From assembly GCA_041908445.1 (NCBI GenBank), contig JAYRFK010000052.1, forward strand, positions 310,001 through 374,000: a stretch of DNA of 64,000 nt. Reading direction: 5' to 3'. This stretch comes from JAEUJM01 sp041908445 (GTDB lineage: Bacteria > Actinomycetota > Acidimicrobiia > Acidimicrobiales > DATDAH01). Below, piece after piece: positions 36,027 through 43,900 of this stretch; within the stretch, counting starts at the first letter, position 1, and each line of letters opens with the position of its first letter. Under the pieces are notes generated by a model. The model had not been told where the DNA came from and made no database searches. It was given only the letters and a program-made list of their open reading frames with translations. Both the position numbers and the translations under genes were made by a program.

Positions 36027-36728
36027 ATGAGCCTGACGTCGGGCCGGGGGCCACTGTCCCGGAACCCCGCCGGCCGCTTCTCGGCGCCGGTGCCCGACGA
36101 CCTCGCCTACGTCGAGCCCGTGCGCCGGCGCGTGCGGGCCCGGCTCGGCGACGCCACCGTCGTCGACACCGAGGACGCCCTGCTCGTCCACCGCGCCGGC
36201 GGCCCGCCCACCTACGCCTTCCCGCCCGCCGCCGTCGATACGACCGCCCTCGGCGCCGCCGCCACGCCCCACCCCGACGCCGACGGCCACCTGCTCGTCG
36301 AGTGGGGCGCCGTCGACCACTGGTACGAGGAGGAGGACGAGGTCTTCCTCCACGCCCGCAACCCGTACCACCGCATCGAGTGCCTGCGGACGACCCGGCA
36401 CCTGCGGGTGGCGGTCGGCGACGTGGTGCTCGTCGACGCCCCCGCCTCGATCGTCCTCTACGAGACCGCCCTCGAGCCCAAGCTCTACGTCGACAAGGCG
36501 CTGGTGCGCACCGACCTGCTCGTCCCCAGCACCACCACGACGCTGTGCCCCTCGAAGGGGACGGCCACCTGGTGGAGTGCCATGGTCGACGGCGCCACCC
36601 ACGCCGACGTGGCCTGGAGCTACGAGGACCCGCTCCCCGAGAGCCTCCTGGTCGGCGGCATGCTCAGCTTCGAGGCGGCCCACCCGGCGCTCACCGTCGA
36701 CGCCGACCTGCCTCCGGCCCCCGCCTGA
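36027..36728 (+). CDS. Double DUF427 protein
   Basis: 233 residues from the ATG at 36027. Two DUF427 units are visible. The first ends around HLLVEWGAVDHWYEEEDEV. The second has VVLVDAPASIVLYETALEPKLYVDKALVRTDLL and the signature TLCPSKGTATWWSA (HCPYKG in most members). DUF427 proteins are small cytosolic beta-rich proteins of unknown activity, common in actinobacteria. It lies beside a DUF427-thioesterase fusion, suggesting related jobs. No strong ribosome site is seen. Confidence 0.8.
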   Translation: MSLTSGRGPLSRNPAGRFSAPVPDDLAYVEPVRRRVRARLGDATVVDTEDALLVHRAGGPPTYAFPPAAVDTTALGAAATPHPDADGHLLVEWGAVDHWYEEEDEVFLHARNPYHRIECLRTTRHLRVAVGDVVLVDAPASIVLYETALEPKLYVDKALVRTDLLVPSTTTTLCPSKGTATWWSAMVDGATHADVAWSYEDPLPESLLVGGMLSFEAAHPALTVDADLPPAPA

Positions 36729-36742
36729 CCGCGCTCTCCTCC

Positions 36743-36791
36743 TTCTGGGACCAGCCTCACGTCACCAGGACCACCAGCGTGGTCCCAGAAC
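36743..36791. repeat. Palindromic element 9, unit 1 of a 61-bp tandem array
   Basis: Arms TTCTGGGACCA (36743-36753) and TGGTCCCAGAA (36780-36790). First of three copies between convergent genes. Confidence 0.9.
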
Positions 36792-36803
36792 GAACCCACC
36801 CCC

Positions 36804-36852
36804 TTCTGGGACCACCGTCGCGTCACCAGGACCACCAGCGTGGTCCCAGAAC
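36804..36852. repeat. Palindromic element 10, unit 2 of the array
   Basis: Arms 36804-36814 and 36841-36851; begins exactly 61 bp after unit 1. Confidence 0.9.
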
Positions 36853-36864
36853 GAATCCGGCTCT

Positions 36865-36913
36865 TTCTGGGACCACCGTCGCGTCACCAGGACCGCCCGC
36901 GTGGTCCCAGAAC
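36865..36913. repeat. Palindromic element 11, unit 3 of the array
   Basis: Arms 36865-36875 and 36902-36912; begins exactly 61 bp after unit 2. The loop side differs slightly (CCGCCCGCG instead of CCACCAGCG). Confidence 0.9.
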
Positions 36914-36942
36914 GGGATCAGTCGGAGTTCGCCCTCGGCGGT

Positions 36943-38439
36943 TCAGGCGCCGGCGTCGAGCTCGGACTGCAGGTCCGACTGCACCACGCGGCGTAGGAGC
37001 TTGCCGGTCTCGGTGTGGGGCAGGGTCTCGTGGAAGACGACGACGTCGGGGGTCTTCGAGCCGCGGAGCTGTGTCCGCACGTGCTCGCGGAGGGCGTCGG
37101 CGTCGGGGGTCGAGCCGTCGACCGGCACGACCACGGCGGCGATGCGCTGGCCCCATTCGTCGTCGGGCAGGCCCACGACCGCGCACTCGGCCACGTCGGG
37201 GTGCGAGAGCAGCACCTCCTCGACCTCGGCCGGCGCCACGTTCTCGCCGCCACGGATGATGGTGTCGTCCGCCCGGCCCTCCACGAAGAGGTAGTCCTCC
37301 TCGTCCACCCAGCCGCGGTCGCGGGTGGGGAACCACCCGTCGTCGTCGAGGGGGTTGTCCCGGCCGGCGTACTCGCCGGACACCTGCTCGCCCCGCACCC
37401 AGATCTCGCCGGGCTCGCAGGCCGCCACGGGCCGGCCGTCGGGGCCCCGCACCTGCACCTCGACGGTGGGCAGCACCCGGCCGACCGACGACAGCCGGTC
37501 GATGGCGACCGGGTCGCCGTCGCGCGCCGCCCGGTGGTCCTCGGGGCCGAGCACGGCGATGGTGGAGCTGGTCTCGGTGAGGCCGTAGGCGTTGACGAGG
37601 TCGACGTGGGGCAACAGTCGCATGACCCGCCGGAGCACCGTCGACGGCGTGCGGGCGCCGCCGTAGCTGAGCGAGCGCAGGGTGGGCAGGCCCTCGCCCT
37701 CGGCCTCGACGAGGTCGCAGATGCGACTCAGCATCGTGGGCACGACCATGGCGTTGGTGATCTGCTCGCGCCGCACGGCGTCGACCCAGCTCTGGGCGTC
37801 GAACTGGGTCAGGTAGACGATGCGCCGACCGGCGTAGAGGTTGGACAGCAGGTTGGCGATGCCGGCGATGTGGTACGGCGGCACGCTGACCAGCACCGCC
37901 TCGTGCTCGCCGGCGCCGCCGAACTCGACGGTGCCGATGATGTACGAGGTGAGGTGGCGGTGGCGGAGCACCGCGGCCTTGGGCGCCGCGGTGGTGCCGC
38001 TCGTGTAGAGCAGGACGGCGGTGGCCTCGGCGTCGAAGGGCAGGTCGCCGATCTCGGCGCCGGCGCGGGCGGCGGCCACGAAGTCGTCGGTGGAGATCAC
38101 CCGGTGCCCCCGGGCGGCGAGGTGGTCGCCGACCTCGCCCTCGGCGATGACGAGGGCCCGGCCGAGGGGCTCGAGCAGCTCGTGCAGCTGCTCGTCGGAG
38201 AGCCGGTAGTTCAAGGGGACGAAGGGCACCTCGGCGGCGGCGGCCGCAAAGAGCGCGAGGGGGAAGGCCAGGCCGTTGGTGCCCACGAAGGCGAGCACGT
38301 CGGCGCCGTCGACCAGGGCCGCGCCCGCCCAGGCGCCGGCCAGCAGCTCGGTCGGGGTCAGCGTGTCGTGCCCGGCCTTGAGCGCGACCTCGTCGGGACG
38401 CCCGGCCGCCGCCATGTCCGCGAGCAGGAGGAGGTTCAC
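36943..38439 (-). CDS. AMP-binding acyl-CoA ligase
   Basis: 498 residues from GTG 38439. The adenylation motif is LLYTSGTTAAPKAA (143-156). YGLTETSST binds the adenylate, FVEGRADDTIIRGGENVAPAEVEE is the hinge and A8 region, and the lysine in TETGKLLRR completes the half-reaction. It joins a carboxylic acid to CoA through acyl-AMP. It is N-terminally compact, with no membrane segment. It starts 13 bp after a small conserved gene on the same strand and converges with the DUF427 gene across the three-unit palindrome array. Substrate unknown. Confidence 0.92.
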   Translation of the reverse strand: MNLLLLADMAAAGRPDEVALKAGHDTLTPTELLAGAWAGAALVDGADVLAFVGTNGLAFPLALFAAAAAEVPFVPLNYRLSDEQLHELLEPLGRALVIAEGEVGDHLAARGHRVISTDDFVAAARAGAEIGDLPFDAEATAVLLYTSGTTAAPKAAVLRHRHLTSYIIGTVEFGGAGEHEAVLVSVPPYHIAGIANLLSNLYAGRRIVYLTQFDAQSWVDAVRREQITNAMVVPTMLSRICDLVEAEGEGLPTLRSLSYGGARTPSTVLRRVMRLLPHVDLVNAYGLTETSSTIAVLGPEDHRAARDGDPVAIDRLSSVGRVLPTVEVQVRGPDGRPVAACEPGEIWVRGEQVSGEYAGRDNPLDDDGWFPTRDRGWVDEEDYLFVEGRADDTIIRGGENVAPAEVEEVLLSHPDVAECAVVGLPDDEWGQRIAAVVVPVDGSTPDADALREHVRTQLRGSKTPDVVVFHETLPHTETGKLLRRVVQSDLQSELDAGA

Positions 38440-38452
38440 GTCAGGTGGCCCG

Positions 38453-38761
38453 TCAGTCGGAGGAGGGCAGGGGCTTGGCCCCCTTCAGCCCGAGCACCGC
38501 GCCGTTGGCGGTGAGAGCGCCGGCGCCGGCGCGGGTGCACAGCAGCTCGAGGCCGAGCTCCTCGTCGGCGTAGCGCTTGCCGAGCTGCGGGCCCTCGCCC
38601 AGCGACTCGTCGAGGGCGGCGCCGGCCGCGGCCTCGCCCCCGTCCTCGTGCATCGGGGCGCCACCGCAGCCGATCTCCACGTCACCCGCGGGGGCCCGCA
38701 CCACCACGACCTGCGCGTCGCAGACCGCACTCGCCAGCTTCAGGCCCGGTCGTAGCTCCAT
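38453..38761 (-). CDS. Small conserved hypothetical protein
   Basis: 102 residues from the ATG at 38761 (GAGG just upstream). It begins MELRPGLKLASAVCDAQVVVVRAP. GCGGAPM in mid-protein and a Lys-Arg-Tyr stretch (GKRYADEELGLELLC) are the visible features. Three cysteines (one in the N-terminal strand, one in GCGG, one in ELLC) might bind metal, but spacing proves nothing. It probably forms an operon with the ligase downstream. I do not recognise a function. Confidence 0.6.
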   Translation of the reverse strand: MELRPGLKLASAVCDAQVVVVRAPAGDVEIGCGGAPMHEDGGEAAAGAALDESLGEGPQLGKRYADEELGLELLCTRAGAGALTANGAVLGLKGAKPLPSSD

Positions 38762-38846
38762 GGATCCTCGAGTCCTCCCCCGTGGCGGCGCTCGGCGACT
38801 GGCGCGGCGCCTCGTTGCGATGGCGCCGGGGACTCTAGCCGACGGG

Positions 38847-38862
38847 TGACGTCACCGTTAGA
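38847..38862. promoter_or_regulatory. TAACA-type operator before the enoyl-CoA hydratase gene
   Basis: TGACGTCACCGTTAGA; its complement TCTAACGGTGACGTCA resembles the 33130 and 41437 sites. It is in the divergent gap between the small hypothetical and hydratase genes. Confidence 0.4.
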
Positions 38863-38936
38863 TAGCCACTAGGGTCCGGGCGAACCACCGGACCGAGCGT
38901 CGCCACCGGTCGACGCCGAGGGGGAGGAACCCGAGC

Positions 38937-39857
38937 ATGCCCGACGGCCAGGACGAGTACCGCTTCGTCACCTACGAGACCCTCGATGACGGGACGATCG
39001 CCCGCATCATGCTGAATCGACCGGAGGCCCGCAACGCCCAGAACCGGGGCATGCTCGTCGAGCTCAACGACGCCTTCCTCCGGGCCGAGGCCGACGACCA
39101 GGTGCGGGTCGTGATCCTGGGCGGCAACGGGAAGATGTTCTCGTCGGGCCACGACCTCGGCTCCAAGGTCTCCGTCGAGGAGTACACGCCCGGGCCGAAC
39201 CAGCACCCGAGCCGTGCGGTCAACGGCGGGACGCGCGAGGGCGCCGAGACGTTGATGCTCCAGGAGTGGCACCACTTCTTCCAGAACACGCTGCGGTGGC
39301 GGAACCTGCGCAAGATCACCATCGGCCAGGCCCACGGCGACGTCTACGCCGCCGCCCTCATGCTCCTCTGGGCCTGCGACCTGATCGTGGCGGACGAGAA
39401 CACGACCTTCGCCGACGTGGTCGGCAGCCGCCTCGGGATGTGCGGCGTCGAGTACTTCGGCCACCCGTGGGAGTTCGGCCCCCGCAAGGCCAAGGAGCTC
39501 CTGTTGACCGGTGACTCGATCGACGCGCACGAGGCCCACGCCCTCGGCATGGTCAGCAAGGTCTTCAAGCCGGAGGAGCTCGCCGACAAGACGGTCGAGT
39601 TCGCCCGCCGCATCGCCGAACGGCCGACGATGGCGGCGCTGCTCATCAAGGAGGCGGTCAACCAGACCGTCGACAACATGGGGTTCTACAACTCGCTCAA
39701 CGCCTGCTTCACGATCCACGAGCTCAACCACGCGCACTGGGCGTGGGTGCACGAGGGCGGCTACCCCGTGGCCCAGGAGCAGGACGGCATCCCGCACTTC
39801 AAGGACGCCCCGCCCATCGTGCCGTCGGTCAAGGACAAGGTCCGGGCCGACGACTGA
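38937..39857 (+). CDS. Enoyl-CoA hydratase/isomerase-family protein
   Basis: 306 residues with GGGGGAGG before the ATG. RIMLNRPEARNAQNRGM is the N-terminal signature. FSSGHDLGSK is the oxyanion loop and GDVYAAALMLLWACDLIVAD corresponds to the second oxyanion region. The usual catalytic Glu positions are partly replaced, so hydration is not certain; isomerase or ring-hydrolase activity is possible. The long C-terminus (HAHWAWVHEGGYPV) is seen in actinobacterial members. A double-TetR regulator follows 55 bp later. Confidence 0.88.
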   Translation: MPDGQDEYRFVTYETLDDGTIARIMLNRPEARNAQNRGMLVELNDAFLRAEADDQVRVVILGGNGKMFSSGHDLGSKVSVEEYTPGPNQHPSRAVNGGTREGAETLMLQEWHHFFQNTLRWRNLRKITIGQAHGDVYAAALMLLWACDLIVADENTTFADVVGSRLGMCGVEYFGHPWEFGPRKAKELLLTGDSIDAHEAHALGMVSKVFKPEELADKTVEFARRIAERPTMAALLIKEAVNQTVDNMGFYNSLNACFTIHELNHAHWAWVHEGGYPVAQEQDGIPHFKDAPPIVPSVKDKVRADD

Positions 39858-39912
39858 CGGCGGCGGCACCGGCGGGACCGGCAGCAGCGACGGTGACGGC
39901 GGCGGTGGGGCG

Positions 39913-41241
39913 GTGAGCACCACCGCCGAGGGCGCCGGCGCCGAGCCCGTCACCCGCCGCGCCCCCTTCTCGGCCAACCCGACGGTCGGAGTGCGGGGCC
40001 AGCGCACCCAGCAGCGCATCCTCGACGCCGCGCTCGAGGTCTTCGGCGAGGCCGGCTACCACCAGTGCAGCATCGACCGCATCGCCAAGGCGGCCGGCTG
40101 CTCTCGGGTGAGCTTCTACCAGTACTTCGCCGGCAAGGAGGACGTGTTCCGCCACCTCGGCGGCACCGTGCTGCGTCAGATCTCGGAGATCACCGAGGAG
40201 CTCGGGCCGATCACCCCCGACGCCGCCGGTTGGGCGTCGCTGCGGGAGTGGGTCGGCCGCTACGACGAGATCCACCAGGCCTACGCGCCGGTGTTCGTGG
40301 TCTTCCAGGCCGCGCTGTCGAGCGACGAGACCATCGCCGCGCCGGCGCAGCGGGCCAGCGAGCGCAACGTGGCCCGGGTGCGCTCGAAGCTGGCGCCGGC
40401 CGCGCTCCCCGAGCGCCGCACCGACGCCGCCATCGACCTGCTGCTCAAGGCCGTCACGGCCGCCTTCGCCATCGCGGCCACGCTGCGGGGGGCGAACCCC
40501 AAGGTGTGGACCGTCGACCGGGTCGACGACGCCCTCGCCGACCTGCTGCACCGCACCCTCTTCGGCCTCCGCCCCGAGGTGAACGCGCACCCGCCCGCCC
40601 GCCGGCGGCCACCCCAGGTGTCGTTCGGGCCCGCCATGCAGGAGGTGCTCGCCTCCAGCCTCGACGGCACCGGGCTCACGGCCGCCGGCCAGCGCACCCT
40701 CGACGCGCTGCTCGACGCCGGCCGAGGTGTCCTCGTCGCCCGCGGCTACCACGGCACCCGGGTGGACGACATCGCCACCGCCGCCGACCTCTCCCACGGC
40801 GCCTTCTACCGGTACTTCCAGAACAAGGACCACTTCGCCCGCCTCGTCGCCGGCCAGGCCATGCGCACCGTCGCCGTGGCCCTCGAGGACTTCCCGGTCG
40901 AGGCGGTCCACGACGGCGACGCCGGCCGGGACGCCCTGCGGGAGTGGCTCCGGCGCTACAACGCGGCGCAGTCCACCGAGACCGCGCTGGTGCGGGTGTG
41001 GGCCGACGCCACCGCGGCCGACCCCGAGCTGCGCTCGGAATCCGCCGCCGTGTTCGACTGGGGCCGCCGGCGCATGGCCGGCTTCCTCGAGCCCCGTGGC
41101 TTCGGCGACGTCGACACCGAGGCCGTGGCCCTCGTCGCCCTGCTCGAGGCCTACGGCGCCCGCCCCCGGGCCGCGGCGGCGACCGACACGGCGGCGCTCG
41201 TGATCGAACAGGGCTTCCTCGGCCGCCCCGCCCTCACCTGA
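39913..41241 (+). CDS. Double TetR-family regulator
   Basis: 442 residues from GTG 39913, about twice the usual TetR length. Two complete DNA-binding units are present: HTH at about 52-72 (SIDRIAKAAGCSRVSFYQYF) and again at about 282-302 (RVDDIATAADLSHGAFYRYF). Each is followed by a helical ligand domain (about 80-220 and 310-440). One chain may thus act as a built-in dimer. It lies amid five related TAACA-type operator sites (30.5-41.5 kb), making it a candidate reader of them. A palindromic element begins 5 bp after its stop. Confidence 0.88.
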   Translation: MSTTAEGAGAEPVTRRAPFSANPTVGVRGQRTQQRILDAALEVFGEAGYHQCSIDRIAKAAGCSRVSFYQYFAGKEDVFRHLGGTVLRQISEITEELGPITPDAAGWASLREWVGRYDEIHQAYAPVFVVFQAALSSDETIAAPAQRASERNVARVRSKLAPAALPERRTDAAIDLLLKAVTAAFAIAATLRGANPKVWTVDRVDDALADLLHRTLFGLRPEVNAHPPARRRPPQVSFGPAMQEVLASSLDGTGLTAAGQRTLDALLDAGRGVLVARGYHGTRVDDIATAADLSHGAFYRYFQNKDHFARLVAGQAMRTVAVALEDFPVEAVHDGDAGRDALREWLRRYNAAQSTETALVRVWADATAADPELRSESAAVFDWGRRRMAGFLEPRGFGDVDTEAVALVALLEAYGARPRAAAATDTAALVIEQGFLGRPALT

Positions 41242-41246
41242 GTCTC

Positions 41247-41297
41247 GTTCTGGTAACGGAAACGCGAGGTGGTGCATCGCGAACCCGTACACCAGAA
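41247..41297. repeat. Palindromic element 12 (TAACGG subfamily)
   Basis: 51 bp. Outer TTCTGGT/ACCAGAA (41248-41254, 41291-41297) and inner CGCGA/TCGCG stems. Second copy 110 bp further on. Confidence 0.8.
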
Positions 41298-41356
41298 GGG
41301 ACGAGGTCGCGCCCTCGGCCGCCGACCCGTCGATCGTCTGACCCCGAGCGCCCCTC

Positions 41357-41407
41357 GTTCTGGCTACGGAAACGCGAGGTGGTGCCTCGCGAATCCGTGA
41401 CCAGAAC
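41357..41407. repeat. Palindromic element 13 (TAACGG subfamily)
   Basis: 51 bp. Outer TTCTGG/CCAGAA (41358-41363, 41401-41406), same inner stem as the copy at 41247. Confidence 0.8.
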
Positions 41408-41436
41408 GGGCCGGGGTGGGGGTGGGCGGGGGCTCG

Positions 41437-41452
41437 TCTAACATCGGCGTCA
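41437..41452. promoter_or_regulatory. TCTAACATCGGCGTCA site before an SDR gene
   Basis: Identical 16-mer to 33176-33191, 24 bp upstream of the ATG at 41477. TAACAT may double as the -10. Confidence 0.55.
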
Positions 41453-41476
41453 ACTTCACAGAGGGGGAGGTGCGCG

Positions 41477-42274
41477 ATGCGCACGGTCGTCGTCGGAGCG
41501 TCGAGCGGTCTGGGCCGCTGCATCGGAGTGGGGCTGGCCCAGCGGGGCGACGAGGTCGCGCTCCTGGCGCGGCGCCGTGAGCGCCTGGAGAGCGCCGCCG
41601 CCGAGGCCGGCGAGCACGCCAAGGTGGTCGAGTGCGACGTCACCGACGACGCCTCGGTGAAGGCCGCCATCGAGGAAGCCGCCGCCCTGCTCGGCGGCAT
41701 CGACGGCCTCGTCTACGCCCCCGCCATCGGCCCCCTGGCCAAGCTCACCGACATCGACGGCGACACCTGGGCCCAGGTCTTCGCCACCAACGTGACGGGC
41801 GCCGCCCTGGTCACCGCCGCGGCCATGCCCCACCTCGAAGAGGCGAAGGGCACGGTGATCTTCCTCTCCTCGGTGATCGCCTCCCTGACCCCGCCGTGGC
41901 CGGCGCTCGGCGCCTACGCGGTGAGCAAGGCCGCCCTCGACAAGCTGGTCGAGGCGTGGCGCATGGAGCACCCCTCGGTGGGGTTCACCCGGCTCGTGGT
42001 CGGCGACTGCGCTGGCGGCGAGGGCGAGGGCCGCACCGAGTTCAACGAGGGCTGGGACATGGAGCTCGCCGGCGAGGTCGTGCCGATCTGGTTCCAGCGC
42101 AACTACCTGAGCGGTTCGCTCCTCGACGTGGAGGAGGTCATCGCGGTGGCCCACACCGTGCTGTCCGCCGGCTCGACCGTCGCCGTCCCCACCGTGACCC
42201 TCGCCCCGCGGGTCAGCCCCATGCCCGAGGAGCTGGCCGAGCAGCTCGGCGAGATGGCCGGCGAGGGCACCTGA
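41477..42274 (+). CDS. SDR-family oxidoreductase
   Basis: 265 residues with GGGGGAGG before the ATG. VVVGASSGLG is the cofactor loop, and ARRRER after beta-2 points to NADP(H). The fold's NNAG is replaced by YAPAIG. Catalytic Ser is in LSSVIAS and the YxxxK motif is YAVSK. The long C-terminal section (GWDMELAGEVVPIWFQRNYLSG) is atypical. Converges with the ABC importer genes. Substrate unknown. Confidence 0.88.
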   Translation: MRTVVVGASSGLGRCIGVGLAQRGDEVALLARRRERLESAAAEAGEHAKVVECDVTDDASVKAAIEEAAALLGGIDGLVYAPAIGPLAKLTDIDGDTWAQVFATNVTGAALVTAAAMPHLEEAKGTVIFLSSVIASLTPPWPALGAYAVSKAALDKLVEAWRMEHPSVGFTRLVVGDCAGGEGEGRTEFNEGWDMELAGEVVPIWFQRNYLSGSLLDVEEVIAVAHTVLSAGSTVAVPTVTLAPRVSPMPEELAEQLGEMAGEGT

Positions 42275-42287
42275 CCACCCGGGAGCG

Positions 42288-43106
42288 CTAGCCCAGCTGG
42301 GTCGCCACCCGGGCGCCGGCGTCGGCGCTCGGGCCCGTCCACCCGATCGCGCCGTGGTCGAGGATGGCCACGTCGTCGCAGAGCTCGAGGGCGTGCGACA
42401 CGTGCTGCTCGATGATCAGCAGGGCCGTGCCCTGGTCGGCGAGGCGGTGCAGCGACTCGTAGGTGCGCTCGACGATGATCGGCGCCAGGCCGAGCGACAG
42501 CTCGTCGGCCACGAGCACCTTGGGCGCCTCCACCATCACCCGAGCCATGGCCAGCATGCGCTGCTCGCCGCCGGACAGGTCGCCCGCCTGCTGGCGGCGC
42601 CGCCGCTCGAGCGCCGGGAAGAGCTCGTAGGCGCGAGCCAGGCCGTCCTTCACCCCGCTGCGACCGAGCGTGCGGCGGAACGACAGGACGAGGTTCTCCT
42701 CGACGGTGAGGGTGGCGAACACCGACCGGCCCTCGGGGGCATGGGCGATGCCGGCCCGGGCGAAGCGGTAGGGGTCGGCGCCGGTGAGGTCCTCGCCGCC
42801 GACGAACACCTGGCCGGAGGTGGGGGCCACGAGCCCGGAGGCCAGGCGGGCCACCGTGGTCTTGCCGGCGCCGTTGGGGCCGACGAGGGCGAGCGACCGC
42901 CCCGGGGCGACCGAGAGCGACAGGTCGAACAGCGCCCGGAAGGGCCCGTACCCGGCGTTCACGTGCCGGAGCTCGAGGGCCGGCGTGCCGGCGGTGCGGC
43001 TCGCCGCGGGCGCCGGCGCCGGCGCCTCGACGGCTTCGGGCGCGTCGGCCGCATCGGCAGACGAGGGGTCAGGCGTCTCGGGCGTCGGGGTCTCGGCGTC
43101 GGTCAC
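42288..43106 (-). CDS. livF: Liv-type ABC importer ATP-binding protein (LivF-like)
   Basis: 272 residues from GTG 43106, overlapping the LivG-like stop by 4 bp, with GGAGG upstream. An unusual Pro/Ala/Glu-rich tail covers residues 1-40. Walker A is GPNGAGKTT (76-84), the signature LSGGEQRM and Walker B VLVADE. The short ATPase with IVERTYESLHRLADQGTALLIIEQ is LivF-like. It powers import of branched-chain amino acids or, in this family, other small carboxylates and amides. Last gene of the three-gene operon. Confidence 0.9.
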   Translation of the reverse strand: MTDAETPTPETPDPSSADAADAPEAVEAPAPAPAASRTAGTPALELRHVNAGYGPFRALFDLSLSVAPGRSLALVGPNGAGKTTVARLASGLVAPTSGQVFVGGEDLTGADPYRFARAGIAHAPEGRSVFATLTVEENLVLSFRRTLGRSGVKDGLARAYELFPALERRRRQQAGDLSGGEQRMLAMARVMVEAPKVLVADELSLGLAPIIVERTYESLHRLADQGTALLIIEQHVSHALELCDDVAILDHGAIGWTGPSADAGARVATQLG

Positions 43107-43900
43107 GACGACACCTCCAGGTCGCCCAGGTAGGCGTGGCGCATCTCGTCGCTGGCCATGAGCTCGGGGGTGGGCCCCTCGGCGATGAGGCGGCCGAAGT
43201 CCAGCAGGTAGCAGCGCGACGTGAAGCTGCTGACCAGCTCGACGTCGTGCTCGACCAGGAGGATCGCGAAGCCCCGCTCGGCCTGGACCTCGCGCAGGGT
43301 CTGGGCCAGCGCCGCGGTCTCGGCCCGGTCGAGGCCCGACGAGGGCTCGTCGAGCAGCAGCAGCTTGGGGTCGGTCATGAGGGCCCGGCCGACCTCGACG
43401 AGGCGGCCCTGGCCGAGGCTGAGGCGCTCGATGGGCTCGTCGGCGAGGTCGGCGAGGCCGAGCAGCTCGAGCACCTCGTCGCAGGTGGCGACCTCGTCGG
43501 CGTTGGGGCGGCCGAGGCCGACGACGTCCTTCCACAGGCGGCCGGTGCGGCGCTTGACCCGCTCGGCGATCAGCAGGTGCTCGCGGACGGTGGAGTCGGG
43601 GAAGAGCTCGATGCGCTGGAACGTGCGCCCGATGCCGAGGCGGGCCCGCTGGTGGACCGGCAGGCGGGTGACGTCGCGGCCCTGGAGGGTGACGGTGCCC
43701 TCGTCGGCCCGCAGCACCCCGAGCAGGCAGTTGAAGAAGGTGGTCTTGCCGGCGCCGTTGGGCCCGATGAGGCCGACCCGCTCGCCCTCGTCGACGGCGA
43801 GCGACACGCCGTCGAGGGCGACGATGCCGGCGAAGCGCTTCGTGATGCCGGCGGCCTCGATGGCCCGGCGGCCGGCGGTGGTGCCGGCGGTGTCGCTCAT
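43103..43900 (-). CDS. livG: Liv-type ABC importer ATP-binding protein (LivG-like)
   Basis: 265 residues. Its ATG overlaps the permease stop (ATGA). Walker A is GPNGAGKTT (46-54) and GIGRTFQRIELFPDSTVREHL is the LivG Q-loop region. The signature is LSLGQGRL rather than the usual LSYGQQR. Walker B is LLLLDEP. HAYLGD at the C-terminus is typical. It pairs with the LivF-like subunit on the cytosolic side of the fused permease. Confidence 0.92.
   Translation of the reverse strand: MSDTAGTTAGRRAIEAAGITKRFAGIVALDGVSLAVDEGERVGLIGPNGAGKTTFFNCLLGVLRADEGTVTLQGRDVTRLPVHQRARLGIGRTFQRIELFPDSTVREHLLIAERVKRRTGRLWKDVVGLGRPNADEVATCDEVLELLGLADLADEPIERLSLGQGRLVEVGRALMTDPKLLLLDEPSSGLDRAETAALAQTLREVQAERGFAILLVEHDVELVSSFTSRCYLLDFGRLIAEGPTPELMASDEMRHAYLGDLEVSS

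Noticed and set aside
36743..36913. Possible CRISPR-like array
   Set aside because: Three 49-bp palindromes with 12-bp gaps of similar sequence and no cas genes; repeats and gaps have the wrong sizes.
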